DNA of 64,000 bases. It comes from Neelides folsomi. Its lineage: Eukaryota > Arthropoda > Collembola > Neelipleona > Neelidae. The position numbers were made by a program, and so were the translations under genes. The stretch spans positions 62,001 to 126,000 of the forward strand of contig JAQGBZ010000090.1 of NCBI GenBank assembly GCA_034687125.1. The letters are read 5' to 3'. The first letter of the stretch is position 1, and each line of letters begins with the position of its first letter. Of the stretch, positions 35,392-49,200 are shown piece after piece. Under the pieces are notes generated by a model. That model saw nothing but the letters and a program-made list of their open reading frames with translations, had not been told where the DNA came from and searched no databases.

Positions 35392-38279
35392 TCAATAATA
35401 AATATTCGATGAAACTGTGCGACTTCTATGTTTAGCGAATAACTTCGTTCCTCTCTTCATTCCCTTTGTATCGAGCCCGAGATTTCTACAGGCACTTTTG
35501 GATCTCCAGACCTGTTCAAGATTCAAAAAATATTTTTGAAAACTTGTTTATTAATATGAAAGAAATGAAAGATTTATTTTATTTATTACTTTGATGGTGA
35601 AGTCGTCTGAGACGGAAACCATCATGGTTTCATCTTTCGGATTAATAGCCACCGAATTCACAACATCAAGATGAGGTAATTTGGCAAGAGATATTCCATA
35701 ATGTCTGTCCCAAATGTAAGCATGTCGATCTTCGGCCCCACTTGCTAAATAACATTCTGCAGCATCCAGAAAGATGAAGAAACATTCTTCGTTTGGCGTG
35801 TATGCTCTGTGAGCCCTTCGCATCATTCCCACTTGTCTAAAATAAAATTTCATATTTATATCTTATAAACTTATAATCCAATTTATTGTAATTAAATTAA
35901 GTAGATGTTAGCTCACTTCAAAGTGACCAGATCAATCACATGGATGTCGATTTCTTGTGCAATTGGTGGAGGAGCAAGTGGATCGGTGATTTTATAACCT
36001 AAAATTAAATTATAAAATACCTAATATATTAATTATATGCAAAAAGAAATGAAATGTTGAAATGATTTTCAATTACCAGTTGGCCAGGGTCGACTATTCA
36101 CATATAAATGACGATGGTCGGGAGATAAGGCCATTCCGATAATATGACCATGAACATCAATTTTATGGTCAATCTAGTATACATATTTTATATTTATTAG
36201 TATTATTATATTATTAGATAACATATTATGTCTCTTAATATAAATCATGTTCAATAATAATTCAAATGGATACAATTCGTTAATTTACATCATCAAACAA
36301 AACGGCGACTTGTGCATAATCAGAGTAATCAATTTCTTGTTCTTGGAGATTTGGATTTTCTTGAGCGAAGAGTTTTTTCCTTTTGAATTCTTCCATTCTA
36401 TCTTTGAGACATGGACCTGGATCAATTCTTCCTTTGAATTTAATTGGAAGAATTTTCTTGAATCCTATTTGATGAGGGGTATAAGTTTCAGATCCACATG
36501 TAAATATGAGCCATCTGTTCAATTATTAAAATAATTAAAAATTAAAACCATAAAATTTTCATGAAACTTACAAAAAATAGATAAAATTTCATAATATTTA
36601 TTATACTTTTCGCGTGGATCAATCGTCTCATCTTCACCAATTTCGTCATATTGAGATTCTCCGGAGTCGGGAGATTCCTCATTTCTTCTCACCCTCTTGG
36701 CCTCTTGATCCTGCATAAGAGTTTTGGAGCAACAAGGTTCGGGTGAATCTTCTTCGCCTTCCCCACTCTCCCTCTTTCTTTGATTCTTGCTGTGGAATTC
36801 GGCGGTGTATGTGATGTCAGACACGTTCTCTACACGTTTCCACAGAAGATCCTTGACAGTTGGAAATTCGTCAACTTCGAGTTTCTCTGGAGTAAAGGGG
36901 TTCGATGGTGCATTTCCCTTTTGAATTTTTCCTTCTAAAGAAGCCTCGCTCACTGAAATGGCAACTTCGTCCATTTTATCTTCGTCAATTTCATTTGAGA
37001 CGCAATTGGCAATCATAATGGACCTTATTGACGATGCTTTTGGATTGTAAAATCTGTATAATCGATTCATTAGAGCGCTGTGTTCGGAATCGATTTCCTG
37101 CAATGATACAAAACTCATAAGAATCATTTCTAATTAAAATCTTTACATTTGATATTGTAGTATGTATACTTATCTATTAAATGATATCTGTTAAATGATA
37201 TCTATTAAATGATATAAAATTACAGATATCATTTAATATCAATCTACAATATATTTAGCTAAATAAAAATTTATAAAAAAATTAAATGGCTGATTTTACC
37301 TGGGTTGATTTATTGAGCCAAATAATGCTTTTGCTGACTAAATTCCCTAACCATTTAAGGTCACCAGATAGAAGAAAAGTGTCAGAATACCAAATTCCAA
37401 AAATGTCATAAGGTTTGTTCAAGACACGACACTGAAGTTGAAAATCTAAAATCACAAGACATTTCGTAATTAACTGTTTTTTGTTTGAGTCAATCTTAAG
37501 CTTTATCAAATAAAAGTCCACTTTGATATAAAGGTAATCTGATTAAAATTAACGAGTTTATACCGTTTAAGTTGAATACTGCAATTTCACCCGAAGTATT
37601 CGACTCGAACAATACTCCGGAGACCAACAACAATGTATTGCTTTCGTTAAATTGCGAATATTGAGTATATTTCCATTGAAATTTCTTCATGCTCTTGGAA
37701 AATTCGAGTTTGACAGGATGGCCAGACTTCCAAACCTTTCGAAAATTATAAAATGATTGGATATTACAAAATCGTGCCAATATGTTATATTTTATAACTT
37801 ATAAGATTTTATAATAATTTGCTATTCGATGATATCTTACATGAACGAAGGCGTCTTTCGATGTTGTGGCAAATCGATGTCCATCGTTAGAAAATGAAAC
37901 GTGAAGAACTTGATTTGAATGCTTTGTTAATACTTCTGCTTCAAGAAACGGATATTCGTCCACTAATCGGATAAACTCTTCTCTCCAGTAGAATCGACCT
38001 ATAAATTAAAATAAAAATGAATTGTAATAAGAATTAAATATTCGCAATCCCTAATAATTAGTTGATTAATTTGACTATTAATTATTTGTAAAACTTACAA
38101 AGAGGTTGAGGATAAATTGGTGCGACTTTGAAGTATTGGTGAAATAAGTTTCTCCATAAAATATTATCATAACAGATCCTATTTAAACTTGATGAGCATT
38201 GACTGAGTCTTCCAATGTCGTAAGGGTGAAGATATTTAAGTATTTGGAGAATAAGAGAATCAGGAAGATCTTCAAACAT
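35392..38279 (-). CDS. FBXW5: F-box/WD repeat protein FBXW5
   Basis: Substrate receptor of SCF/CRL4 ubiquitin ligases; known targets include the centriole factor SAS-6. Exon 1 (from 38279) holds the F-box: LPDSLILQILKYLHPYDIGR then LWRNLFHQYF. The WD exons carry KFQWKYTQYSQFNESNTLLL, SGEIAVFNL, NKPYDIFGIWYSDTFLLSGD and LSKSIIWLNKS. After a linker rich in Ser/Glu (about 36950-36610) come TCGSETYTPHQIGFKKILP, RRAHRAYTPNEECFFIFLD, LASGAEDRHAYIWDRHYGIS and DVVNSVAINPKDE. The last exon (to 35392) ends TKLFAKHRSRTVSSNIYY. Each block matches FBXW5 in order. The Ser/Arg/Glu-rich linker is longer than usual. Confidence 0.93.
37152..37252. repeat. Short palindromic element in an FBXW5 intron
   Basis: Outer arms ATATTGTAG (37152-37160) and CTACAATAT (37244-37252) are exact complements. 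Inside, three direct copies of TTAAATGATATCT-like sequence face one inverted copy (ACAGATATCATTTAATA). The whole 101 bp can fold back on itself, like a tiny MITE. Confidence 0.6.
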
Positions 38280-39201
38280 GATGATCTTTTTAATATATTA
38301 TATTGATCTCTCTCTTTTATGACACTACCATTTGAAACAATTTCAGAAAATGACAATAGCATAAAACATTACAAAATTGTAATTTGTTTAGTTTAAAGAA
38401 GGGAAATAGGTACGCAGTAAAGTTTAAATTAAATCAGTGGGAATGTCACATTATATAATAGAAAACACAGTGGGTGAATTAAGAGAAAAGATTCTCCACT
38501 TTGCTCATTTGCTTCCGTACACCAAACATACAAAACTCAAACTGATTGTGAATGTGAGAGAATGAACACAATATAACATTCTTTGCAAAATCTTATATGC
38601 GAACTATGCTATAGGCTGATTTGATAATTCGAGTATAAGAATAATAACACATAGTTCATTGCCTTTCCAATTCCAGCTTTAATTTGTCACAAGGGCGCAA
38701 GATATACCTCGTTTTCAAAACAAAAGTCTCAACATTATTGAAATAAATAGGTGTAACAATAATGTGTACTAACATTAATTGTAAGTATAATTTTGCATAC
38801 ACTCGTGTACACTTAATGTTGAAAAAAAAGACGTCTGTTTTAAATAATAAATTTTTTATTTTTGTTAATTTTAACAACTGCATTCATAATTCTCATTTAT
38901 CATAGCTTATCATACATATTTGCATAGAGGTTGATTCTCTTGCCGACTTTTGGAGCATGGGTTTGTGACCGTCGTTACTGCATTGAAATACTGAAATACA
39001 TGAAGTCAACAGAAGGTTGCTAGGTAAAGTGCATGGACTTATTTTGTGCGTGTTGTTTGGATTGATCAACTTTATTGATCTTGAGACGCAAGACGCAACC
39101 TTATTGCATTTAATCAACTTCCTGATGCCAAAATGCATGATTGGTGTAAATATAGATAATCGTAAAAAGGTTTATTACGAAATTTTATTTTTATTGTGAC
39201 A
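38280..39201. other. Divergent FBXW5/FBF1-like intergenic region
   Basis: Promoter-bearing spacer of about 0.9 kb. Short frames on both strands at 38650-39140 have no coding signature. Confidence 0.5.
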
Positions 39202-42156
39202 ATGTCAGAAGAGGATGATGACGTTGATATTGATGATCTTCTAAACGTAAGACTTTTTACTATCTTTTCTTCTTTATATTATTATGCGTGTATTTTTAAG
39301 TCAATAGGAAAGAGAAATAGCCATATAATTTATTAATTGAACTCAACTTCGTTGTTCTGCCGTGCACTCGTATAGGATCTTGAAATCGAGAGAGATGATA
39401 GCAACCCAATAAAAAAGAATGAATTAAGTACAAAACCTCCTCAAGAGAAAACCGATATAACAACCTCTACCGAACCAAAAATCATATTGGATAAAAAGGA
39501 CTTTAAATCTTTTGAAGTAAGTTCATCAAAATTAATGGTACCTATCTGCACTGTAATAAACAATGCATCATATTTATATTATAAAACAAAACAAAGAATA
39601 TAGTTGGAATAATTATTATGTAGGGAGGACCAAAGAAAATCAATCTTCAACAACGACCTCCCACTCCTCCCAAAAACCTTACAATGACCTCCAATCTCTT
39701 TTCATCATTATTTGGCGAAGAAACCGATTCTTCCAAAGCATTAAATAGTGTTAAAATAGATGAACGAGTTCTGTCAAGTAAAAAAGTTGAATCAGCTAAT
39801 TGGCTTGGATTGGGAGATGACTTAACTCCAAAGCTTAAAGAAACCAAATTTCCCAACCCTGACGAAGATTTGTTCAAATCATTGGGATTTGGCTTTTCTT
39901 CTTCTCCCACGCCAAAGCGATCGCTTTCGCCGTCAAAACCATCAATTGACAATTTCGCCAGTGATCGGCTGGAGACTCCTGCAAGTACTAAAGGAGAAGT
40001 TAAAGGGCCAGCAGAATATTTTTCATTTCCCAAAAAACAAGTACAAAGAGCAGTCAGTCAGGAAAAGGAAGATCGCCCAAATCCACTACCAACGCCTTCA
40101 AAATCCAAGAACGAGGGAGACAAAGGCGGAAAAGTGGATGTTCTTCCATTTCTTCGAAAGAAAGTGCGGAACAAAGATGAAGGAGACCAAAGCGGCGATA
40201 CGGGCGAGCGAAGAGTTAAAGGAACTCTCAACCTTCCAACTCATCTTGTGGATGAAGAAGAGCTCAAGTCAATGTGTTCAGGATTAAAATCTCTATATGG
40301 AAATCAGTTAGAGATGTTGGAAAAAAGCTACCAAGAGCAAATCCAATGTCTTACACAGTCTCATGTGAGAAAAGAAGAGCTTCTGAAGGAAGAAATCAAA
40401 AGTGTTCATAAAGACTATGAAATCAGAGTCGAGAGACTTAAGGTTTAAAATTTATTAATTGTTCTTTTCAAATAACGTTAATGTTAGTAAAAATTAATAA
40501 TAATTATTATTAAAATGGTTTATTATAAAAATTTCCAATTTGTTTAACTTTGAAGAAAGAAGTACTTGAGTTGGAGAGTAATTTGCCTGGAAAGCTCCAA
40601 AAAGATATTGAGTCGTCTCATGAAGATGCAACAAGGCAAATGTTGGCAAAACTTAAGTCCCACTTGGAGTCTTCACAACCTCAACAAGTCAATATTTTGC
40701 CTGATATTGAACGCATTGTTGAATCCAAAATCATGTCATTCACTCATAAAATCTTGCCAGTTCTTCAAAATAAAGCAGAAAACGAAAATTATCAAGAACA
40801 TCTCAACTCACTAACAAATAAATTGGATCTTTTGATCAAAGAAAATAGGAATGTAAGCGAGAAGGAAGATCATCAGATTAAAGGTATAATTTATACCTTA
40901 TTTTTATATTTTTTTAAAAAATAGCACATAAATACTTATACAATAGCATATTTTTATAATATTACACAATACTCGATTTACAGACTTGGATAAAAAACTA
41001 ATTGTTGAAGTTGGGAAGATCACGAAAGAACAAAAGAAAATGAAAGAAACAATTGTAAAAGACACTGTGAAAGCGATAAAAACCGCCATTGAGGAAAGCA
41101 GAGACGAAGGGTTAAAAAAGAAAGATAAAGTTTCAACAAACTTTAAAAACTTTAGGAAAGACATGAGGAAATTCTTTATGAATCTCGAATCTAAAGAAGA
41201 AAAAACAAGTGTAAGAGCTACAATTTATTAAACAATAATAATATGCACTTATGCAAAATAATAATAATAATAAACAAAAGAATATTAATTTCATATTGTC
41301 TTATTATCATATTTTTAGAAATTTCAATTGAACGTTGAAACTGAGCAAAAACAGCTTCAACAAAACTTTCGTGAATTGAGCCAAATGGTCCAAAGAGTAC
41401 AAAGTTCAATGGAAAATCATCACCAAAATCAACATCAAAATCAACATCAACATAACAATGGTCAATTACATCCATTTTCTCAATTTGCGATGTCACCTGC
41501 AGTTGAATACGAGTTAAAGCTGCTGAAGGAAGAACGAACTTCATTTGGAGAGTCAATCGCTCAACTCAACGTAGAGAGAAGAAAGTTGGCTGAGGAAAAG
41601 ATGAATTTTGAAAGGGAGAAGATGGAAATTGAAAGAGAACGAGGGCGACTCTCAGAATTGGAAATGTCTCTGAGGGGGAAATTGGTTGAAGCTGAAGATC
41701 ATAAACAAGTTAGAGCAATCTTCCTTTGAATTTTATTTTAATATGATTTTATCTCATTTATTTAATGTGTTGTTAAAGATAGCGAATAAGAGCCGAAAAG
41801 AAGAGAAGCGATTAAAAGAAGAAATCACATATAAGACGAAGCAATTGGAACGTGAGAAGACCCAAATGAAAGAACAGTTTGGTTCAATGGAACAAAAGAT
41901 CAAACTTAGGGAACAACAATATTTTCATAATAAATCCGAGCTGATGAGAGAGAAAGAATACATTGAGAAATTGAGAGATCAACTCCTTTGCCCCGGATGT
42001 CTCAAATCTCTGACCGTTTGCGGAAACCGGAGAAGCGACGGGGATGGGCTTGACTTCAGAACAATTCAGCAAATCAATCCTATGTTAAGATCTAATCATC
42101 TCAACTTGAGTAATGATTCTTTGAATGAATCCTTGTTTGATAAACATTTTCAATAA
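39202..42156 (+). CDS. FBF1: FBF1-like coiled-coil protein (transition fibre)
   Basis: Start MSEEDDDVDIDDLLN at 39202, with small acidic exons following. A large exon (about 39622-40443) begins GGPKKINLQQRPPTPPKN and contains SANWLGLGDD, a WLGL-type motif seen in FBF1, and many Ser/Pro residues. From about 40250 the protein is almost pure coiled coil to 42000 (for example YQEQIQCLTQSHVRKEELLK and ERRKLAEEKMNFEREKMEIE), interrupted by a His/Gln/Asn stretch near 41420-41460. The C-terminus has CPGCLKSLTVCG. FBF1 anchors the ciliary membrane at transition fibres. The WLGL region, domain layout and length support this, but coiled coils match many proteins, so the family call is moderate. It is divergent from FBXW5. 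Confidence 0.6.
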
Positions 42157-43227
42157 AGAGTGCAATTTACTATTTATTTATGTGTATGTAAATCAAGAAT
42201 GACCATACAATTTTTTAGTACCAATAAATATTATTTCAATTATTTGTAAAATGTTTGTCCTTTGGTTTTATTCAATCATAAATTAAACGATCACTTCATT
42301 AAATGTGAAGCAAATTGGACCATTTTCACATTACATTTTAGTACATTATCATTCCATATTTTTAAGAATCTTGTTATTTATCATATTATTTAATGTTAGG
42401 TAAAAATTATCGGTTGATTGCTTATTTTCAAGTCTTATTACAAAATTCTACTATATCTAAATATCTAAATTAGCTGTAAATGAGTTACACAAGTGTCTTT
42501 AAAGTTTAAAGATATTTCCCCAGAAAAGCTTTTGTAAGGACGGATAGGTTTCATGATATAAAGTCAATTTGAAAATCACAATACTGCTCATTTTTAGCAT
42601 AGACGTGATTTTGTGTATTTTTGTTATAAAGTTTAATTAATGGAGTAATGCATGGCATTTGTTATTAAAATTACCCTATGGTATTAAACGGTCTTGTGCG
42701 GTTATAAAGACGTTGGTGAAATCCTCAATTGTTAAATAAACATTCTCAGAAACGTCAAAGACTTTTACCTATATAAATATAATTTACATAACTTATATGG
42801 TTAAAAAACTACAATTATTTAATCAAATTATTCTACTTGGTTTTTGGTTAAAACTTTTTAACTTCGAGTGATGAGAATTAATCCGAATGTTTATTAAAAT
42901 CGGTATTATGTAATATATACTAACCATAAGTAAAAATTCTAAAGTTATACAATCATGCTTTAAGTATTTAATCGGAACCTAAAAAATAATAAGTGTTTTA
43001 CTTTTTACTTCCTCAAAAAGAAGAGTCAACTAAACTTAACGACATATTGAATAAAATGGCTTGTTTGTTTAGGATGGGTCGTATATTGTTAATATTGTGC
43101 ATGCAACATAGTAAATCCTTTACCCACTTATGATATTTATATAAGGTATTACGTAATTACATAAAACTTGACCGAATGAAAAAAATAAATCTCAAAATGT
43201 GGAGGTTAAAAAAAGTTTTGTTGTGTA
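42157..43227. other. Convergent intergenic region FBF1-like to nuf
   Basis: A plus-strand poly(A) signal (AATAAA, 42224) follows FBF1. The rest is AT-rich and without recognised features. Confidence 0.5.
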
Positions 43228-46200
43228 TTACATGGGAAAATGATCTGAAGAAATACTGTTATCACTAGAACATTTGTTCTTAACATCAAGAAGTTGAGGA
43301 TAATTTTCAATGATGTTCAGGAGGATTCCATCAATGTAGGAACGAAGTTGGTCGTTCACTTCCTTTTGCTCCTTTAGTGCTGCTTTGGTCTGTGGAATAT
43401 AAAGAAATTCATATAAATAATTGGAAAGAAATTCAAAAGTAAACGCAAGTCGTTTTTTTAAATCCAATCTAATTTGTCAAATCCAACACAATAGAGCTAA
43501 ATAGTACATAGAATTGAACTGAATGAATGAATATTTACTATTTTTTATATTTATTATTTAAAAACATATAAATATGAAATTAAGGAAAAGTCAAGCATAG
43601 AAAACTTACAATCTGAAGCGGACAGAGAGCAAGTAGAGCAAATAGAAAAAGAACATTTTGCACACATACGTAATACAAAGACATACTATATACTACTGTA
43701 TTTGCTATATAAAATTGGAGATGGTAAAGTTTACCTGTTCTTGTGACATTGCTTCTTCTTCAAATTCGGCAGCTAGACTATTTGGTACTCCAGTATTATT
43801 GCGGTTAAGAAGATGTCTGCCTTCTTCGAGACCATGATTAAGTAGTTGAACATTCAACTCCTCGTTGAGCTCTCTTAATTCTAAAATTTATATTTAATTT
43901 CATTTAAAACCTTAATTCATGTAGGTATTAATATTAGTAAAGTTCATATAAATATTAAATGTGATTCTTACGTCTGTTTTCTTGTTTCATTTTTCTAATT
44001 TCTTCTTCCAATTCGGTCAGTCTAGATTTCAGCTCATTATTAATCTCAGAGTCAGTGGATTCTTGACGGTTGACTGAATGCGAGTTTCGCATTTGAAACT
44101 GTCGGAGATTCTCAAACTCCTTCCTTAAGTCAATGATGGCCTGAGTAAAAATAAATCAAATAAGTAACGGAGATCTTAAGTCTTTGGTTTTAGTTCGTTA
44201 AACATTCAGGATAATAAAAAAAATAATAAAAAGATGAAACTAATGAGAGGAATTTCTCAATAATAGAGTAATATCTGTATAACATACTTGTTGGGAATTG
44301 GCTGCTTCAGCCGCTAAAGCATCTCGATCTCTTCTTGATTGCTCTAAAAGTCCTCGGTTGTCTTCTCTCAACAAGAATATTTCTTTTTCCGATTCTACAA
44401 TTTTATCGCTCAAACTCCCTTTTTCGCTCCTTTCTCGATCAAGAGCATTTTTGAGGCGGCTTCCTTCGGCTTTGGCAAGAGTGAGATCCTTTTCAAGGGC
44501 TCCGAGTCGAAACTCAAAATTTTCTATCTGAAGTTCCTTTTCGCGTTCAATGCGAGAAAAAGTATCTTTGAAACGCCGTTGTTCTTCTCGCGTCTTGTCT
44601 TCATACCTTAGCTCTGTTTCTCGAAGTTGTTCCTCGAGCATAAACAACTTCGTGGAGAGTTCTGTGTTCTCCTGCTTTACCCGTGTGTACCGGTCGTCAA
44701 CATCCGTTTGATTATCTGCCAATTCAGAGTATTTCTCTTCCAAGTTATGCACCTAAAAAATAACCAATTTTAAAACTTTAACAATTGATCATTTAGGTCA
44801 ATTAAAGCATCGGCTTAATTAAGCTTCGGTTCAATTAAACACTAGGGACAAAATCTCAATCTGTATTTTAAAGCATGAAAACATGAAAGTTAAAAATTGT
44901 CAATTGATTTTAATGAAATTCAGACAATACTTTCTAATTTTACCAACAATTAAGATATTGACTGGGATTATCTGAATACCGTGGTAATTGGATGATTATA
45001 CGCTTAATAATTTAATTACAAGATAAGAGAAATTGGGGAAGTGTTGGCATACCTTTTGACTGAGATCTATGACTTCATCTTCTAATGATCCATCTGAATA
45101 CATTTCTTCCCCATCGCCTGCAGAACTTCTTCCTGAAGAATGGAAACTCGAACTGCGGTAGAGTTGATTGGCTAATGCATTTGAAGAAGCTACGACAGCA
45201 GCCACAGGTCTCTTACTCCCACTTCTATCAATTCATTCAATATTAACATATAAATTTGAGGAAAATTAGGTCTTTCCTTTCCAATTTCCCTCCCGCAACC
45301 TCATCATCGATACAATGAACAAATTAAACTAAGGACCATCGTCATGTCGTGGTGGAGTAAAAATCCATTATTATGATAATATAATACAATATATTCTAAT
45401 ATACCAAAAATTTTGATGGTAAAACTTTCAAATGTTAAAACTTCAATTTATGACGGAGGGAGACAGACCTGTTGAAGATAAGTTTCTGCTAATGATAACG
45501 AACTATCTTACTTCAAGCCCCTTTCTCATATTCTTAATATTTAGAGAGAAAATGAATAGAAAACGGAACGAGGAATTTTTATAGAAGCTTTTATTGAATA
45601 TGACTGGGATTTTTTACTTGGCAGATGTTTTTTATGCTTAAATGACAAGAATAATATTTTGGTAGGTTATACTATTTTGATTTACGTTAACTCGCAATTA
45701 TGGAATGGGATAATGGTTGCAATTAATAATATAAGTAATGTATACTACTGTATAGTTGGAATTACTTTCAAACTATTCATGGGAATTTAATGTTTAGAAT
45801 CCTATAGTAGGAGAGCTACACCTAATTGTTATGTTTCATTACATGCTTCTTCAGGGGATTCATGACTTAAATGTGTAATAGAAAGAGCAAATATAAAAGC
45901 GAAGATCATGTTGCTTTAACTCATACACAAGTGGTGGTGCAAGCATTAAATGCTCAATGCCTTCCACAAACGACAGGTTTCTGTTGTGAAAGAATGGAAG
46001 CGCAAGGTAGACAATGGAGCATGATTTTCCTCAATATTTCCTATCATAATATGAAATATCTAGCTTTATAGAAGTAATATTAAAGTTTTAATGCTTTCCT
46101 AGCCCTTGCATTGTCCTCTCTACGGACCAATACAATCAGATTCAATGAAGTGATCTTAAATTACCTTTTATTTGAGTTTTAAACCTCATTGAGAATTGAG

Positions 46201-49200
46201 GAATCGGTCGTTAAATGAAAACATTTCCCGTTATTTCACTATTTGCAATTAGATATATGATGAAAAAAAAGAAAACTAATGATACTAATGAACTATAAGT
46301 TGACTTACGTGTTTCTGAATGAACCCCAGCGACGATGTCCCATGCTGTCAGCACTACTTCCAGTTCTGTATAATAAGTATTCAAATATTAAAAATCGCAA
46401 TTTCTTTTTGATTATTAATATATTTCTTATATTGTCAATTATGATTGTAATGACGAGAATGACTAAATGAGCAAATATGAACAATTGTAGAATTGCCAAT
46501 ATTATTGTTGTACATTCATAAATAGGAGTCATTTCATAATATCGCAATTAAAATGATGATTAAAACATTATCAATATTGACATGCTTAATTTGGGCTGAG
46601 TAAATGTTTCCTTTTGGTTAACCAAATTAAGGCAATTAAATAATGAAGGTTATTAGATTTGACATTGCCCATAAAAGTTTGTGAAATTGCAGGTTGCAGC
46701 CTTTTGCTTTGTTGACAATAAAATAAGAAGAGCATTGGATTACTTGGCCAGAGTGTGGGAATCAGAATAATTGATATTGGAAACGTCGATTAAATTGATG
46801 AAGATAATGGTAGGGTTGGGGATATGGGGCAGGCGGGCGTGGGTAAAAGAGAGAAGCTCTTACTCTTGAGGAGATTTGCGGAGACTAGTGCGAATCCAAC
46901 TGTTTCTTCGAATTGGTGGGAGCCCAGCGACAAGCCCAGAAACGTCAGGAACGGCCAAGTCATTCACATCTCTGAAAAAAGAACCACGAAATTGTAATGA
47001 AAAAATTAGAATTTCTCATTTGTTTTCCTTCCCACTTTTTACTTCTACATGGTGTGGATATGATAGGAATTTGGTATGTGCACCGTGTGTGTGCTACGAC
47101 AAGGTTTATGCTCTTGAAGGTTCTCCACCACGTCCTACTAAATCCCTTCATCTCCTTCACATTCTGTCTCAAAATGATTTGAATCTCCAAAGGCCTCTCC
47201 CTACTCAGCTACGCTTTAAAGTTTTTAACAGCTAGGACGAATGGAAAATATTAATTTTATTTCCCCTTCTACTTCTACTACTTTCCTATTCAATTCCAAC
47301 ACAATTAAATATATGTAGAATACGAAAGTCATGATGGTTTTAAACCCAACATCGAAGATATGAAACCATTTTGAAACTAACTCGTATTTGATGTATCGTG
47401 TTTTATAAATCCATACTTGTATTTTTGCATATTACAATATTCTATTCAAATGCCAAAAATTAAATGTATAAGAATATCAATATTGAATAGGCAAACCAAA
47501 CAAACTCAAAAGACTCGAGGAATTATTATTGAGCAACTATCAGCCCATAGCAGTACTGGGGAACATAAATATGTATTAACTATAATAACGTTATGGCATG
47601 TTGGAAATAAACTTAATGGGCAAAAAGAGTTTTAAATGGAGGGTGTGTTTGGTTTATTTTTTAATTAAATTGTTTTTATAACAGTTCTTCTATGCTATCT
47701 ACATTTTAAATACTTGACGAACTCTTTTTAAATGAGATAAAACTGACTCATTTTTCTCATTAGTACTTAAGGAAATTTGGATAATAGAATAATGATATTA
47801 CAGATATGTTCATCATACCTCTAAAGAGGACTTGGATAGTCATATGAAACAATTCTTTAAGAATAAGAATGACGAATGAATTCCTAAAATATGACGAAGA
47901 CACTCAACTTTAAAAAACTTCACACTAGACAGAAGAGGACGGAAATGGTCTTTTGTGTGCTCAAGACAAGGAAGATTTGTGTATGTATGTGATTACGCGA
48001 CTCTGCCACCACCACTTTACTATTATAGCAATTAAAGAGAATTAAAGGGAATTAACTCCACTTCGCAGAGGGGCCAGAAGTGAAAGAGAGTGAGGAAGAA
48101 GAATCAACTCACTCAGGCAGCAACCAACTGAAGAATGACAATTGCAAGAGAGAGAGAGAGGAAAAGCTGAGGGATTCTCCTGATAGACACTCTCTGTTGA
48201 CGACTCCCCTTTTGTTCTTCTCACTACGATGTTAATCAGAAGGATATGTGTGAGATCCACACACGAATCCCTCCACACCTCGATGATGCAAATGAGATTC
48301 CCATCACATTTTTTCTCCATCTCTCTCATCTCGTTCGAAGTGAAACAGTAGGTCAAATTTAGGAGCCTTAAGCCTCCATATATTATTTATTACACTCATA
48401 TTCCGATGGTAAGACACTTCATGCTCTTACGATTATTCGTGAAAAATAAGCCATATCTTTATATCGTTAGTTAGTTGGATGTTTTCTAATCTTTCACATC
48501 GTTATACAAAAAAGGATCGGGGGATTAATTAAATAGAGCCTACTTTAATACGCTCATTATCTTAATCTTGCATTAGTAAATTGTAAGAGTGAATATACCA
48601 ACATGAGTTTCGGTTCGCGGAGTTCAATCAAAAGACTGTTTCATTTCATACAATTTCTCTCTCACACCTTTGGGGAATTCAATTCCTGTTCTGCTCATAT
48701 GCCCCTCCATTCAATTTTAAAATAATAAAGAGAATTGGGGAGGACGTGATGAGATTTTGAATGAGGATTAAAATTGAACTGAATTAACCCACGAATAATA
48801 AAAGACCTCTTTCTCCTATCTTAAATCCTCTTTCCTTCTCATTGTACCTACTAATGAAATTTTAGCCTGACCTGTCGAATCTTTCAAATAGTGTAGAATG
48901 AGAATGATGATGATACAAACACAATTAGAATTGTATGCTTTCGTTCTTTCTAAATGAATAATGTCAATGTTGATATGATTTATGGAATATTCCCATCAAT
49001 GCTATCAGAAATCGGTCACTCACACTGTATTTAACATAGTGACAAATTATCATATGAAATAGAAATAGTGCTACTACTATAATGCAGATGCTGGATTTAC
49101 GTTCTTATGCGTAAATGGTGGAACAAACGATTAGTCTCACATTAATCACAATTAAAGAATGATCAAAAGGTGTCAAAAACTTAGTGCTGAGACATGAATA

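Noticed and set aside
45871-46071. Plus-strand ORF in a nuf intron
   Set aside because: Short, antisense within an intron, no motif.
48042-48356. Minus-strand ORF in the nuf intron
   Set aside because: Low-complexity GA/CT-rich translation, no splice sites in suitable phase, no family resemblance.
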